From positions 248,001 to 312,000 of the forward strand of contig NZ_JQAZ01000001.1 of the NCBI RefSeq assembly GCF_001437205.1: a stretch of DNA of 64,000 nt, given 5' to 3'. Of the stretch, positions 35,385 through 44,122 are shown piece after piece (the stretch's first letter is position 1; the number at the start of each line of letters is the position of its first letter). The DNA is from Lactobacillus selangorensis. GTDB taxonomy: Bacteria > Bacillota > Bacilli > Lactobacillales > Lactobacillaceae. Under the pieces are notes generated by a model. The model saw only the letters and a list, made by a program, of their open reading frames with translations, searched no databases and had not been told where the DNA came from. The translations under genes and the position numbers were made by a program.

Positions 35385-36512
35385 ATGCAATATTCACTAA
35401 TTGCAACGATGGCGTCCGGACTCGAATCCGTAACGACCAAAGAATTGAAAAAAATGGGTTATGACACACAGACTGAAAACGGCCGGGTCCGTTTCACTGG
35501 GGATTTAACGGACATTGCCCGTACGAATACGTGGCTGCGTAGTGCCGATCGGATTAAGATCGTGGTCGGCGAATTTAAAGCAACGACGTTTGATGAATTA
35601 TTTGAAAAAGTCAAGGCCTTGCCATGGGATCAATATTTGCCGCTGGATGCCCGTTTCCCAGTTGAAGGAAAATCGGTCCGTTCGAAACTGCACAGTACCC
35701 CTGACGTACAGGCAATTACCAAAAAAGCGATCGTTGAAAAAATCAGTCAGGTCTATCATCGGCGGGGGCGTCTGCCCGAAACGGGTGCGGCTTATCCATT
35801 GGAAGTCAGCATTGTCAAAGACGAAGTCATGCTGACACTTGACACAACTGGTCCCAGCCTGTTCAAACGGGGCTATCGTGTCAATAAAGGGGATGCACCG
35901 TTGAAGGAAAACTTTGCGGCCGCATTAGTCTTGTTGACCAATTGGCATCCGGACCGCCCATTTTACGATCCCGTAACGGGTTCTGGAACGATTCCGATTG
36001 AAGCCGCTTTGATCGGCCGCAATATTGCACCTGGAATTCACCGTCACTTCACTTTTGAAGGCTGGGACTGGTATGATACCCAGATTCTCGACACGGTCCA
36101 AGAAGAGGCTCGTGCGGCCATTATCAATGATCGTGAACTGCAGATTCTCGGCGGTGATATCGACCAGAATATGATTGATGTGGCCAAGGTCAACGCCCAA
36201 GAAGCTGGTGTCCTGCATGACATCAGTTTCAAACAGCTGGCGGTCAAAGACTTCAAGACGGACTTGCATGACGGGGTCATTGTCGCCAATCCGCCTTACG
36301 GGAAACGGTTGTCGGATGTCGATTCTGTTCGGAAATTGTACCGTCAAATGGGGGATGTTTACCGCCCATTAACCGATTGGAGCAAGTACATTTTGACGAG
36401 TGACCTTCATTTTCAAGGTGAATACGGCGAAAAGGCGACTAAACGCCGCAAACTCTATAATGGGGCCCTCCGTGTCGATCTGTTTCAGTATTGGGGCAAA
36501 CGGAGTCATTAG
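35385..36512 (+). CDS. ypsC: THUMP-domain RNA methyltransferase (YpsC / RlmL type)
   Basis: 375-residue class I SAM-dependent RNA methyltransferase. N-terminal ferredoxin-like plus THUMP domain (about 1-160: MASGLESVTTKELKKMGY, IVKDEVMLTLDTTG), then the catalytic domain with DPVTGSGTIPIEAALI (motif I) and IVANPPYGKRLSD (NPPY). It matches the N-terminal half of E. coli RlmL, which makes m2G in 23S rRNA; the exact target here is inferred. The gpsB-rnpB-ypsC order is that of B. subtilis. Confidence 0.9.
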   Translation: MQYSLIATMASGLESVTTKELKKMGYDTQTENGRVRFTGDLTDIARTNTWLRSADRIKIVVGEFKATTFDELFEKVKALPWDQYLPLDARFPVEGKSVRSKLHSTPDVQAITKKAIVEKISQVYHRRGRLPETGAAYPLEVSIVKDEVMLTLDTTGPSLFKRGYRVNKGDAPLKENFAAALVLLTNWHPDRPFYDPVTGSGTIPIEAALIGRNIAPGIHRHFTFEGWDWYDTQILDTVQEEARAAIINDRELQILGGDIDQNMIDVAKVNAQEAGVLHDISFKQLAVKDFKTDLHDGVIVANPPYGKRLSDVDSVRKLYRQMGDVYRPLTDWSKYILTSDLHFQGEYGEKATKRRKLYNGALRVDLFQYWGKRSH

Positions 36513-36515
36513 TAA

Positions 36516-36559
36516 CCAATCAAAAAGGCATCGGAATTTTCCGATGCCTTTTTGATTGG
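36516..36559. terminator. Bidirectional terminator
   Basis: A perfect 21-bp stem (36516-36536 with 36539-36559) and a two-base centre, between convergent ypsC and nrdF. Confidence 0.95.
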
Positions 36560-36560
36560 T

Positions 36561-37538
36561 TTATTTGTCTTTCGGTTTACCGATATCGTAGTCACTATTC
36601 TTCATGGCTTCGACTTGGCCAAGCCGGTAACCGTTCCCGACTTGCGAGAAGAAATCATGGTTGGCGGTCGAAGTGGAGATTCCATTCATAACGATCGGAT
36701 TGACGTCGTCTGCCGTGTCTGGGAAGAGCGGATCTTGGCCTAAGTTCATCAAAGCTTTATTGGCATTGTAACGAACAAAGGTCAAAACCTGGTCGGTCCA
36801 GCCGACTTGGTCGTAAAGGATGTGGGTATAATGTTCCTCATTCTCATACAGCTTATAAAGCAGGTCGTACATCCAATCCTTCAATTGATCTTGTTCACTC
36901 TGCGGACGCTGGTTGAACCCTAATTGGAATTTATAGCCAATGTAAGTGCCATGGACCGATTCATCCCGGATAATCAATTTGATGATTTCGGCGACGTTGG
37001 TGAGCTTATTATTGCCCAAATAATAGAGTGGGGTATAGAAACCTGAATAAAAAAGACAGGTTTCCAAGAAGACATTGGCCACTTTCTGCTTTAATGGATC
37101 GACAGTATCGTCCCGATAAATGTCGTAAATCCAACGGGTCTTATTCTGCAGGTATTCTTCTGAATCACTCCAGTCAAAGATTTCATCGATCTCATCGGGT
37201 GTGTTCAGCGTTGAAAAAATGGTGGAATAACTCTTGGCATGAACGGATTCCATGAACTGGATGTTGTTCAAAACAGCCGTTTCTTGAGGTGTCCGCACAT
37301 GTTTGCGTAATGAGGCTAAACCATCCTGCGACTGCAAGGTGTCCAGCAGGGTCAGGCCGCCGAACACATGGCCGACAATCCATTGATGGTCCTGGTCCAG
37401 CGTGCGCCAATCGTCCAAGTCGTTTGAAACTGGGATTCGGGTATCGAGCCAGAACTGTTCCGTCAATTTTTCCCAAGTTGCTTTGTCGATCGCATCGGAA
37501 ACTCGGTTCCAGTTGACCGCTAAATAAGGTTCACTCAT
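36561..37538 (-). CDS. nrdF: Class Ib ribonucleotide reductase, small subunit
   Basis: 325-residue radical-generating subunit. Metal ligands and radical Tyr are visible: Asp in GLTLLDTLQSQ; Glu, His and Tyr in MESVHAKSYSTIF; Glu in FLETCLFYSGFY; and Glu/His in RDESVHGTYIGYK. Class Ib enzymes use a dimanganese-tyrosyl cofactor assembled with NrdI; no nrdI is present in this cluster. It follows nrdE by 24 bases and ends the nrdHEF unit. Confidence 0.96.
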   Translation of the reverse strand: MSEPYLAVNWNRVSDAIDKATWEKLTEQFWLDTRIPVSNDLDDWRTLDQDHQWIVGHVFGGLTLLDTLQSQDGLASLRKHVRTPQETAVLNNIQFMESVHAKSYSTIFSTLNTPDEIDEIFDWSDSEEYLQNKTRWIYDIYRDDTVDPLKQKVANVFLETCLFYSGFYTPLYYLGNNKLTNVAEIIKLIIRDESVHGTYIGYKFQLGFNQRPQSEQDQLKDWMYDLLYKLYENEEHYTHILYDQVGWTDQVLTFVRYNANKALMNLGQDPLFPDTADDVNPIVMNGISTSTANHDFFSQVGNGYRLGQVEAMKNSDYDIGKPKDK

Positions 37539-37562
37539 ATATGATTGCTCCTTTGAAGATAA

Positions 37563-39734
37563 TTAGATGACACAGCTTTCACAGGCGTTCGCACCGATTT
37601 CGTCCTGATCGTCTGTGTAAGTCCGGATATAGTAAATCGATTTGATACCTTTATAATGCGCATAGTTCCGCAAAATATTCAAGTCGCGGGTGGTCATCTT
37701 GTCGGTACCGCCGTCTTTCCATTCATATAAACCTTCGGTAATGGTTGACCGCATGAACAAGGTTAAACTCATGCCTTGGTCGACATGCTGCTGAGCAGCG
37801 GCATAAATATCGATTTCCTTACGCATATCAATATCGTAAGCAGATTGATAATAAGGCATCGTATCATTATTCAGACCAGGAGCAGGGTAGTAGATCGTTC
37901 CGATCATCTTTTCCTGCCGGTCTTCGATACGTTGAACGATCGGCTGCAAACTAGCAGAAGTATCGTTGATGTACGAAATTGAACCATTCGGTGCAACCGC
38001 CATCCGGTTCTGATGGTACAAGCCGTCTTTCATCACGCTCGCTTTTAATTGTTTCCAATCGTCCTGGGTTGGAATCGGAATGTCCTTAAAGAGTTCCTTG
38101 ACCTTGTCCGTCTTCGGAGCCCAGACTTGATTGACGTATTTATCGAAGTAACTGCCATCAGCGTACTTGCTCTTCGCAAAGTTGTCGAATGTCTCATGGC
38201 GTTCCTTGGCGATTTTGTTTGAGGCAACGAGTGTCCAGTAATTGAGCAGCAAGAAATAAATATTGGTAAAATCAATTGATTCTTCAGAACCATACATCAT
38301 GTGGTTCTTGGCAAAGTAAGTATGGAGTCCCATCGCCCCTAAACCAATTGTATGCGCCAGATGGTTGCCATGCTGAACGGAAGGAACGACGTCGATGTTG
38401 GAATGGTCGGTGACATAAGTCAATGCTCGAACCATGGCTTCGATCGAAGCGCCAAAATTCTTTGTCTTCATCAAATTGGGAATATTAGTTGAACCGAGGT
38501 TGCAGCTGATATCGGTGCCCAGTACTTCATATTCCTGTTTATTATTGATTTTAGAAGGACGCTGTACCTGCATCACTTCAGAACAAAGGTTGCTCATAAT
38601 GATCTTGCCATCAATCGGATTATCACGGTTGGCTGTGTCGATATTGACGACATAGGGATAGCCGGATTCTTGCTGGAGCTTGCTGATTTCATTTTCCAAC
38701 TCACGGGCTTTAATCTTGTATTTTTTGATCTTCGGATTGGCAACCATTTTGTCGTATTCCTTAGTAATATCAACGTAGGAGAATGGTTCGCCATACTCGC
38801 GCTGGACATCGTAAGGGGAGAATAAATACATATCAGCATCATCCTTAACCAAGTCGTAGTACTTATCGGGCACAACGACCCCTAGGGATAATGTCTTTAA
38901 GCGGTACTTTTCGTCGGCATTTTCCTTCTTAGCGCCTAAAAAGGCGATAATGTCCGGATGGAAGACGTTGAGGTAGACGACACCGGCCCCTTGGCGCTGA
39001 CCCAACTGATTGGAGTATGAGAAGGAATCTTCCAGCAGCTTCATCACAGGCAGGACACCAGATGCGGCGCCTTCGATGCCTTTGATGGGCGCACCAGCTT
39101 CACGGAGGTTCGAAAGTGTGATACCGACCCCGCCGCCGATGCGGGATAATTCAAGCGCCGAATTGATCGTCCGGCCGATTGAATTCATATCGTCGGTCGT
39201 CTGCAGCAAGAAACAAGAAACGAGTTCACCTCGACGCGCACGACCAGCATTCAGAAAACTCGGGGTAGCCGGCTGATAACGCTGATGGATCATTTCATCG
39301 GCAATACTTTGGGCTAAGTCGGTATCGCCATCGGCAAAGAACAAGGCATTGGCAAGAACACGATCCTTGAAGTCTTCCAAGTAATAGCCATTATCGTCGG
39401 TCTTCAGGGCATATTGTGCATAGTATTTATAGGCAGCCATGAAGGACTTGAAAGTGAAATGCTGTGCGATCAAATAGTCATTTAATTTTTCGATGAACGA
39501 AAAATCATATTGATCAACGAAATGGTGTTCGTAATAATTATTGTCCAATAAATAATCGAAACGAGCCCGCAAATTCGGGAACTTCATCGTGTTCGGTTCG
39601 ACATTTTCTTTCAGGAAGGCCTGGAGTGCTTCCTGGTCCTTTTCCAATGGAATCTGGCCATTGACAGGAATGTTGATTTCATTGTTCAGGGCATAATAAG
39701 TGACATCCTGCGACTTGATATCATTGAGAGACAT
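37563..39734 (-). CDS. nrdE: Class Ib ribonucleotide reductase, large subunit
   Basis: 723-residue catalytic subunit reducing ribonucleoside diphosphates. Active-site cysteines: GELVSCFLLQ, MSNLCSEVMQ (thiyl radical site), DISCNLGSTN, and the C-terminal redox pair CESCVI. It lacks a long N-terminal ATP cone, as usual for class Ib. The ribosome binding site is weak (GAAAGTGGTGAAAGT). A terminator-like hairpin separates it from nrdH, so nrdH may be made in excess. Confidence 0.96.
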   Translation of the reverse strand: MSLNDIKSQDVTYYALNNEINIPVNGQIPLEKDQEALQAFLKENVEPNTMKFPNLRARFDYLLDNNYYEHHFVDQYDFSFIEKLNDYLIAQHFTFKSFMAAYKYYAQYALKTDDNGYYLEDFKDRVLANALFFADGDTDLAQSIADEMIHQRYQPATPSFLNAGRARRGELVSCFLLQTTDDMNSIGRTINSALELSRIGGGVGITLSNLREAGAPIKGIEGAASGVLPVMKLLEDSFSYSNQLGQRQGAGVVYLNVFHPDIIAFLGAKKENADEKYRLKTLSLGVVVPDKYYDLVKDDADMYLFSPYDVQREYGEPFSYVDITKEYDKMVANPKIKKYKIKARELENEISKLQQESGYPYVVNIDTANRDNPIDGKIIMSNLCSEVMQVQRPSKINNKQEYEVLGTDISCNLGSTNIPNLMKTKNFGASIEAMVRALTYVTDHSNIDVVPSVQHGNHLAHTIGLGAMGLHTYFAKNHMMYGSEESIDFTNIYFLLLNYWTLVASNKIAKERHETFDNFAKSKYADGSYFDKYVNQVWAPKTDKVKELFKDIPIPTQDDWKQLKASVMKDGLYHQNRMAVAPNGSISYINDTSASLQPIVQRIEDRQEKMIGTIYYPAPGLNNDTMPYYQSAYDIDMRKEIDIYAAAQQHVDQGMSLTLFMRSTITEGLYEWKDGGTDKMTTRDLNILRNYAHYKGIKSIYYIRTYTDDQDEIGANACESCVI

Positions 39735-39768
39735 ACTTTCACCACTTTCATAAAATTAGACGGAAAAC

Positions 39769-39793
39769 AAAAAAAGCGCCGTCCCTAGACAGC
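39769..39793 (-). terminator. Terminator between nrdH and nrdE
   Basis: On the minus strand GCTGTC-TAGG-GACGGC followed by GC and seven T. The 5' arm lies within the last codons of nrdH. It would partly stop transcription after nrdH. Confidence 0.6.
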
Positions 39794-40015
39794 TAACTTT
39801 TTGAGCTCATCGGGGCGGAACCCGGAGAAGGGCTTCATCCCATTTGACTCAAGGACGGGAACTGCTAGAAACCCATTTTGCTTTAAATAGTCGATATATT
39901 GGGGTTCATCGTTGATATTATGTTCTGTGAACGGAATCCCATGGCTGGTTAAAAACCGTTTGGTCATCCGACATTGGGGACAACCATTCTTGGTATATAA
40001 AACTGTTTGTGCCAT
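39785..40015 (-). CDS. nrdH: Glutaredoxin-like NrdH redoxin
   Basis: 76-residue thioredoxin-fold electron donor for NrdEF. N-terminus TVLYTKNGCPQCRMTKRFL with the redox motif Cys-Pro-Gln-Cys. The family cis-proline and C-terminal AVPVLESNGMKPFSGFRPDEL are typical of NrdH and explain its use of thioredoxin reductase rather than glutathione. First gene of the nrdHEF unit, behind a strong promoter and candidate NrdR boxes. Confidence 0.95.
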   Translation of the reverse strand: MAQTVLYTKNGCPQCRMTKRFLTSHGIPFTEHNINDEPQYIDYLKQNGFLAVPVLESNGMKPFSGFRPDELKKLAV

Positions 40016-40050
40016 TTTAAAAACCCTCTTTCGCTTGCTTCGATAAATTC

Positions 40051-40079
40051 AGTATACAGGCTCAATTTTTAATTTGCAA
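40051..40079 (-). promoter_or_regulatory. Sigma-A promoter of nrdHEF
   Basis: Minus strand TTGCAA (plus 40074-40079), 17 bases, TATACT (plus 40051-40056), 35 bases before nrdH. Confidence 0.75.
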
Positions 40080-40086
40080 TATAAAA

Positions 40087-40134
40087 GCACAATATATCGT
40101 ATCTGTAACATTTTAAACCTACGACATGTTGTGC
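40087..40134 (-). promoter_or_regulatory. Tandem NrdR boxes upstream of nrdHEF
   Basis: Two 16-base sites. GCACAATATATCGTAT (40087-40102) matches the published NrdR consensus acaCwAtATaTwGtgt at 13 of 16 positions. CTACGACATGTTGTGC (40119-40134) is a weaker match at about 10-11. Their centres are 32 bases apart, about three helical turns, as is usual for NrdR box pairs. They lie just upstream of the -35 element. Confidence 0.6.
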
Positions 40135-40285
40135 CCACTGCTTTTGTTCGGATTTATCGGTGCTTGTCTATCTTACCGCAAAAAATTTGAGAACGCCAAT
40201 TCTTTTTCTGCTCGTTCGATTTGCATGGGCAAGTCGAATTCAAGCGCGCTATAATGGAGTTGCACACCACAAGGGAGGAATTATA

Positions 40286-40618
40286 ATGAAAAACGAAAAG
40301 AAAGAACGACACGCTGCAATCGTTGATATGAACGATTTTATGATGAATTATGCAGCCACCAAATTTCCAAAAGAAAAAAATGATTTAGCTGAAAAAATTT
40401 ATGCCGCCGGTAAAGATGATGTCAAAGGGCTTGATACCTTGTTCAACGATCAGGGGCTCGGCCGCAAGCAGAACTATCTTGAAATTGCGGAAGGCTTTTT
40501 AGTCGATTTCTATGGCATGTCAGCTGAGGAAGCGGCCGCAGAAGCCCCTAAAATGGCACAAGAAGCAATGCAGGAATTGGGCAGCCATACGAAGGATTTT
40601 GACGACTGGGAGAAGTAG
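40286..40618 (+). CDS. Conserved-looking hypothetical protein
   Basis: 110 residues, soluble and highly charged, not recognised. It appears all-helical (DMNDFMMNYAATKFPKEKNDL, YLEIAEGFLVDFYGMSAEEAAAEAP) with no signal or membrane segment. GGGAGGAA at 40273-40280 sets ATG 40286; the frame is open to 40160, but that part is not coding-like. Upstream it shares an unusual promoter-like block with the next gene. Confidence 0.7.
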   Translation: MKNEKKERHAAIVDMNDFMMNYAATKFPKEKNDLAEKIYAAGKDDVKGLDTLFNDQGLGRKQNYLEIAEGFLVDFYGMSAEEAAAEAPKMAQEAMQELGSHTKDFDDWEK

Positions 40619-40714
40619 TTTTTTAACAGTAAAATTACCGCAAACGGCCGTCAGCCGGATTGAAGTGCGCTATAATAAATAGTAATCTGATTGAACATGG
40701 AGTTATTAGAAGGA

Positions 40715-41563
40715 ATGAAAAGAGTTAATTTCTGCACCGCATTATTGTGGTTGGGATTTTGTGGCCTGCTCATGATCAGTCGGCCGGTACCAGTCCATGC
40801 GAGTGCGGCAACGGATTATCTTCATTCGACGCACACCGCCACCGTTTATGTACATGGTTATAACGGCGGGACTTACACAACGAATGACCTAATCAAGGCG
40901 GCTGATAAAGCCGGTGCGGCTCAAAAAACGGTTGAAGCAACCGTGTCGAAGACCGGCAAAGTGATCTTCACGGGCAAATGGCCGAAAGATACTATCAATC
41001 CGATCGTGCAGGTCGTTTTCAAAAAAAATAATGCCGCTCCGTCCCGGCAGACGGCGTGGTTGTACAAAGTACTTGCCGATTTAAAGAAAACTTATGGTGT
41101 CACCAAGTATAATGGAGTTGGGCATTCCTTAGGGTGTAATGTCCTGGTTAATGAAGCTTTGCTGCATAGCCACGATACACGGCTGCCGAAGCTGAACAAG
41201 CTGATGACGATTGCCGGTCCGTTTAACGGCGTCGTCGGATTGGGCGACCATCCCGATATGAACCGGCTCAACAGCAAAGAAGCACCTGCCATTATGAATA
41301 CCACTTATCTGGCAATGCTGCGGCTGCGCAAGCATTTCCCTAGCAATGCGAAGGTCCTGAATGTTTTTGGTGACCTGCATAATGGCACGAAAACCGATCA
41401 CTATGTATCAGTGCCATCGGCCAAATCACTTGGTTATATCCTGCGTGGGGTTGCTAAATCCTATCAAGAGCTTGAAGTGAAAGGTAAAAACGCCGAGCAC
41501 AGCGATCTGCATGATAATGCGACCGTCAGCAAAGCGATGATCCGCTTTTTATGGGGCAAGTAA
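40715..41563 (+). CDS. Secreted alpha/beta hydrolase, DUF915 family
   Basis: About 282 residues. A signal peptide (CTALLWLGFCGLLMISRP, cleavage likely after VHA) precedes a DUF915 alpha/beta hydrolase: oxyanion segment TVYVHGYNGGTYTTN, nucleophile elbow GVGHSLGCNVLVNE (Ser), then the acid NVFGDLHNGTKTD and the His in AEHSDLHDNATV. Family members are exported esterase- or lipase-like proteins with unknown substrates. Start uncertain: ATG 40697 has no clear site, and ATG 40715 has AGAAGGA directly abutting. Both give a signal peptide. Confidence 0.82.
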   Translation: MKRVNFCTALLWLGFCGLLMISRPVPVHASAATDYLHSTHTATVYVHGYNGGTYTTNDLIKAADKAGAAQKTVEATVSKTGKVIFTGKWPKDTINPIVQVVFKKNNAAPSRQTAWLYKVLADLKKTYGVTKYNGVGHSLGCNVLVNEALLHSHDTRLPKLNKLMTIAGPFNGVVGLGDHPDMNRLNSKEAPAIMNTTYLAMLRLRKHFPSNAKVLNVFGDLHNGTKTDHYVSVPSAKSLGYILRGVAKSYQELEVKGKNAEHSDLHDNATVSKAMIRFLWGK

Positions 41564-41574
41564 GCAGGCCATTT

Positions 41575-41605
41575 AAAAAGGATCGCATTGCAGTGATCCT
41601 TTTTT
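41575..41605. terminator. Bidirectional terminator
   Basis: AAAAAGGATC (41575-41584) with GATCCTTTTT (41595-41604), between convergent genes. Confidence 0.85.
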
Positions 41606-41987
41606 AGTGATTGAGCGCCTGCTGAGCCAATTCATGGGCCCCACGATTAGCGTGGTCCTTGATCCACTGGTGCAGGACAACCGGAAAATGCTGTTCAAGC
41701 TGATCGATTGCAGCGACTGCATCCCCATAATGTTTGGCATAATCTTTTTCAAGGCTGTCGATGACTAGCTGACTGTCGCTATATAAAATGACTGGTGCAT
41801 CGGTCAGCTTTTGTTCGATCAGCAGTTGCAAACCAAGCTGAACAGCTTTGAATTCAGCGTCATGGTTCGACATGACGGCTAATGGATAATGTTTTTGCAG
41901 GCGAAGGTGCGGCCCGACGACAAGGATGCCAGCACCACTGGGACCGGGATTGCCTTGCGTCGCCGCATCTGTATATAATTTAAGCAT
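41604..41987 (-). CDS. RNase HI-like protein with one acidic residue replaced
   Basis: 127 residues with the RNase H fold: LYTDAATQGNPGPSGAG (Asp7), HDAEFKAVQLGL (Glu45), LYSDSQLV (Asp71). The fourth metal-binding Asp, usually in a (R/C)ADELA-type motif, is His118 here (RGAHELAQ). RNase HI-like paralogues with such losses (for example B. subtilis YpdQ) have been reported inactive, so activity on RNA-DNA hybrids is doubtful. ATG 41990 also fits; GGAAG is better placed for 41987. Divergent from ebsA with only 34 bases between. Confidence 0.82.
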   Translation of the reverse strand: MLKLYTDAATQGNPGPSGAGILVVGPHLRLQKHYPLAVMSNHDAEFKAVQLGLQLLIEQKLTDAPVILYSDSQLVIDSLEKDYAKHYGDAVAAIDQLEQHFPVVLHQWIKDHANRGAHELAQQALNH

Positions 41988-42021
41988 CATAAACTTCCTT
42001 TAAATGAATTGAGGCGTTTGA

Positions 42022-42444
42022 ATGAAAAACTGGCAGTGTCTTTACCAGCCAGGACGGCAGCGGTCCACGATCATCTGGTCGTGGACAATCGTACTCGTCG
42101 CATTGGCTACGATTTTACAACTTGAAGTATTGACTTTCAACTGGATCGTGATTGTGCTCTATTTACTGGCTGTTCTGGTCATTATTTGGAATCTGCGGAG
42201 CCACCGTCTGACTGTCAATGACGACGGCATGATTTTAGGGCGGTGCCGGCCGTTGAAAGCACGCACCATCAGCTGGACGGAAATCAAGAGTGCCGTTGTG
42301 GAAAAACGCACCGTCACCTTAGAATTGACCCGCCTTGATCAGCACCAAGTGCAGCTTTTACTTGGTAAAAAAGGAATGCGTCAAATGAAAACCACTTTAC
42401 AAGCACAGCATTTAATGACGACAAATTCGTCAAAAGGAGTGTGA
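42022..42444 (+). CDS. EbsA-like membrane protein
   Basis: 140 residues: two adjacent transmembrane helices (about 18-58: [18 protein letters not shown] and [15 protein letters not shown]), then a cytosolic beta-rich tail resembling a PH-like domain ([35 protein letters not shown]). Size and topology agree with EbsA, named from Enterococcus but of unclear function. In many lactobacilli such a gene lies beside an RNase HI-like gene, as here. It ends four bases before fhs. Confidence 0.6.
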   Translation: MKNWQCLYQPGRQRSTIIWSWTIVLVALATILQLEVLTFNWIVIVLYLLAVLVIIWNLRSHRLTVNDDGMILGRCRPLKARTISWTEIKSAVVEKRTVTLELTRLDQHQVQLLLGKKGMRQMKTTLQAQHLMTTNSSKGV

Positions 42445-42448
42445 CAGC

Positions 42449-44122
42449 ATGTCTGATTTGGAAATTGCACAGAAAAATGAAGCAGATGAGATGCAGAAGA
42501 TTACAACGATCGGGGCTAAAGTCGGTCTGAGCGAAGATGATCTGGAACAATACGGACCCTATAAGGCTAAACTGACACTCGCAACGTTAAAACGGCTGCA
42601 GGATAAACCAACGGGCAAACTCGTTTTGGTGACTTCGATCAATCCGACACCGGCTGGTGAAGGCAAATCGACGGTCACGATCGGATTAGGCGATGCTTTG
42701 AACCGTCTGCATAAAAAGGCGATGATTGCCCTCCGTGAACCGTCGATGGGTCCGGTAATGGGAATCAAAGGCGGAGCAACTGGCGGCGGTTACGCCCAAG
42801 TTGTGCCGATGGAAGATATCAATCTGCATTTTACGGGCGATATGCATGCCCTAACGACAGCAAATGATACATTGGCCGCCTTGATTGATAATCATATTCA
42901 GCAGGGCAATGAACTCGATTTTGATCCCCGCCGCATCACTTGGAAACGAGCTTTAGATATCAATGATCGGGCATTACGCCAGATTGTGATTGGGCTTGGC
43001 GGCCCTTGGCAAGGCGTTCCTCGCCAGGATGGTTTTGACATTACGGTTGCCAGTGAACTGATGGCCATTTTGTGCTTGTCACGGGATATCGATGATCTGA
43101 AAGCACGGCTTGCACGCATTGTCGTCGGCTATACTTCCGATCGCAAACCGATCACCGTTGCTGACCTCCATGTTGTCGGTGCCATCGCCATGTTATTACG
43201 GGATGCCATTAAGCCAAATTTGGTCCAGACGCTGGAACATACACCGACTCTAATTCACGGCGGCCCATTTGCCAATATTGCCCATGGCTGCAATAGCATT
43301 TTAGCGACTCACAGTGCAATGGCCTTAAGTGATATTACTGTCACAGAAGCCGGCTTTGGTGCCGATCTCGGCGGTGAAAAGTTCATGGATATCAATACGG
43401 CTGCACTCGCTAAGACGCCGGATGCTGCAGTGATTGTCGCTACAATTCGGGCTTTGAAGTATAACGGCGGGGTTGCCCTAGACGATTTGACGACTGAAAA
43501 CCTGGACGCTTTGCGGAAAGGCTTTGCCAACTTGAAACGCCACATTGACGGAATGCGTCATTTTGGGGTGCCGCTGGTCGTTTCGATCAACGAATTTACC
43601 ACCGATACACCTGCCGAAATGCAATTATTGCAGCAGTTATGTGCTGAAGAGGGCATTACAGCCGTTCCGACGACGGTCTGGGCCGATGGCGGTGCTGGCG
43701 GAATCGATTTAGCCCAAGAAGTACTGAAGGCGCTCGACCAGCCGGCTCATTTTACCCCGTTGTATACACCAGAACAGTCCGTCGAAGATAAGATGACGGC
43801 GATTGTTCAGAAAATGTATGGCGGCAAAGATGTTGAATTATCTAAGAAAGCCAAGACTAACTTGCGGACAATTAAACGCAACGGTTGGGATAAACTGCCG
43901 ATTTGCATGGCTAAGACGCAGTATTCCTTATCGGATGATGCCAAGGCTTTAGGCGCACCGACCGACTTTACCGTCCATGTCCGTGAATTGGTTCCACGTT
44001 TAGGAGCTGGTTTTATTGTTGCGCTGACTGGCAATGTGCTGACAATGCCTGGTCTGCCGAAACATCCCGCTGCACTCGATATGGATGTCGATGAAAATGG
44101 GAAGATTACGGGGTTGTTCTAA
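42449..44122 (+). CDS. fhs: Formate-tetrahydrofolate ligase
   Basis: 557-residue enzyme making 10-formyl-tetrahydrofolate from formate, THF and ATP for one-carbon metabolism. P-loop [18 protein letters not shown] near residue 69, family motifs [19 protein letters not shown] and [19 protein letters not shown], and C-terminal [26 protein letters not shown] is the ribosome binding site. The stop overlaps the next start by one base. Confidence 0.97.
   Translation: MSDLEIAQKNEADEMQKITTIGAKVGLSEDDLEQYGPYKAKLTLATLKRLQDKPTGKLVLVTSINPTPAGEGKSTVTIGLGDALNRLHKKAMIALREPSMGPVMGIKGGATGGGYAQVVPMEDINLHFTGDMHALTTANDTLAALIDNHIQQGNELDFDPRRITWKRALDINDRALRQIVIGLGGPWQGVPRQDGFDITVASELMAILCLSRDIDDLKARLARIVVGYTSDRKPITVADLHVVGAIAMLLRDAIKPNLVQTLEHTPTLIHGGPFANIAHGCNSILATHSAMALSDITVTEAGFGADLGGEKFMDINTAALAKTPDAAVIVATIRALKYNGGVALDDLTTENLDALRKGFANLKRHIDGMRHFGVPLVVSINEFTTDTPAEMQLLQQLCAEEGITAVPTTVWADGGAGGIDLAQEVLKALDQPAHFTPLYTPEQSVEDKMTAIVQKMYGGKDVELSKKAKTNLRTIKRNGWDKLPICMAKTQYSLSDDAKALGAPTDFTVHVRELVPRLGAGFIVALTGNVLTMPGLPKHPAALDMDVDENGKITGLF

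Noticed and set aside
40160-40285. N-terminal extension of the 110-residue hypothetical protein
   Set aside because: It runs through the promoter-like region, and a strong GGGAGGAA site precedes ATG 40286.
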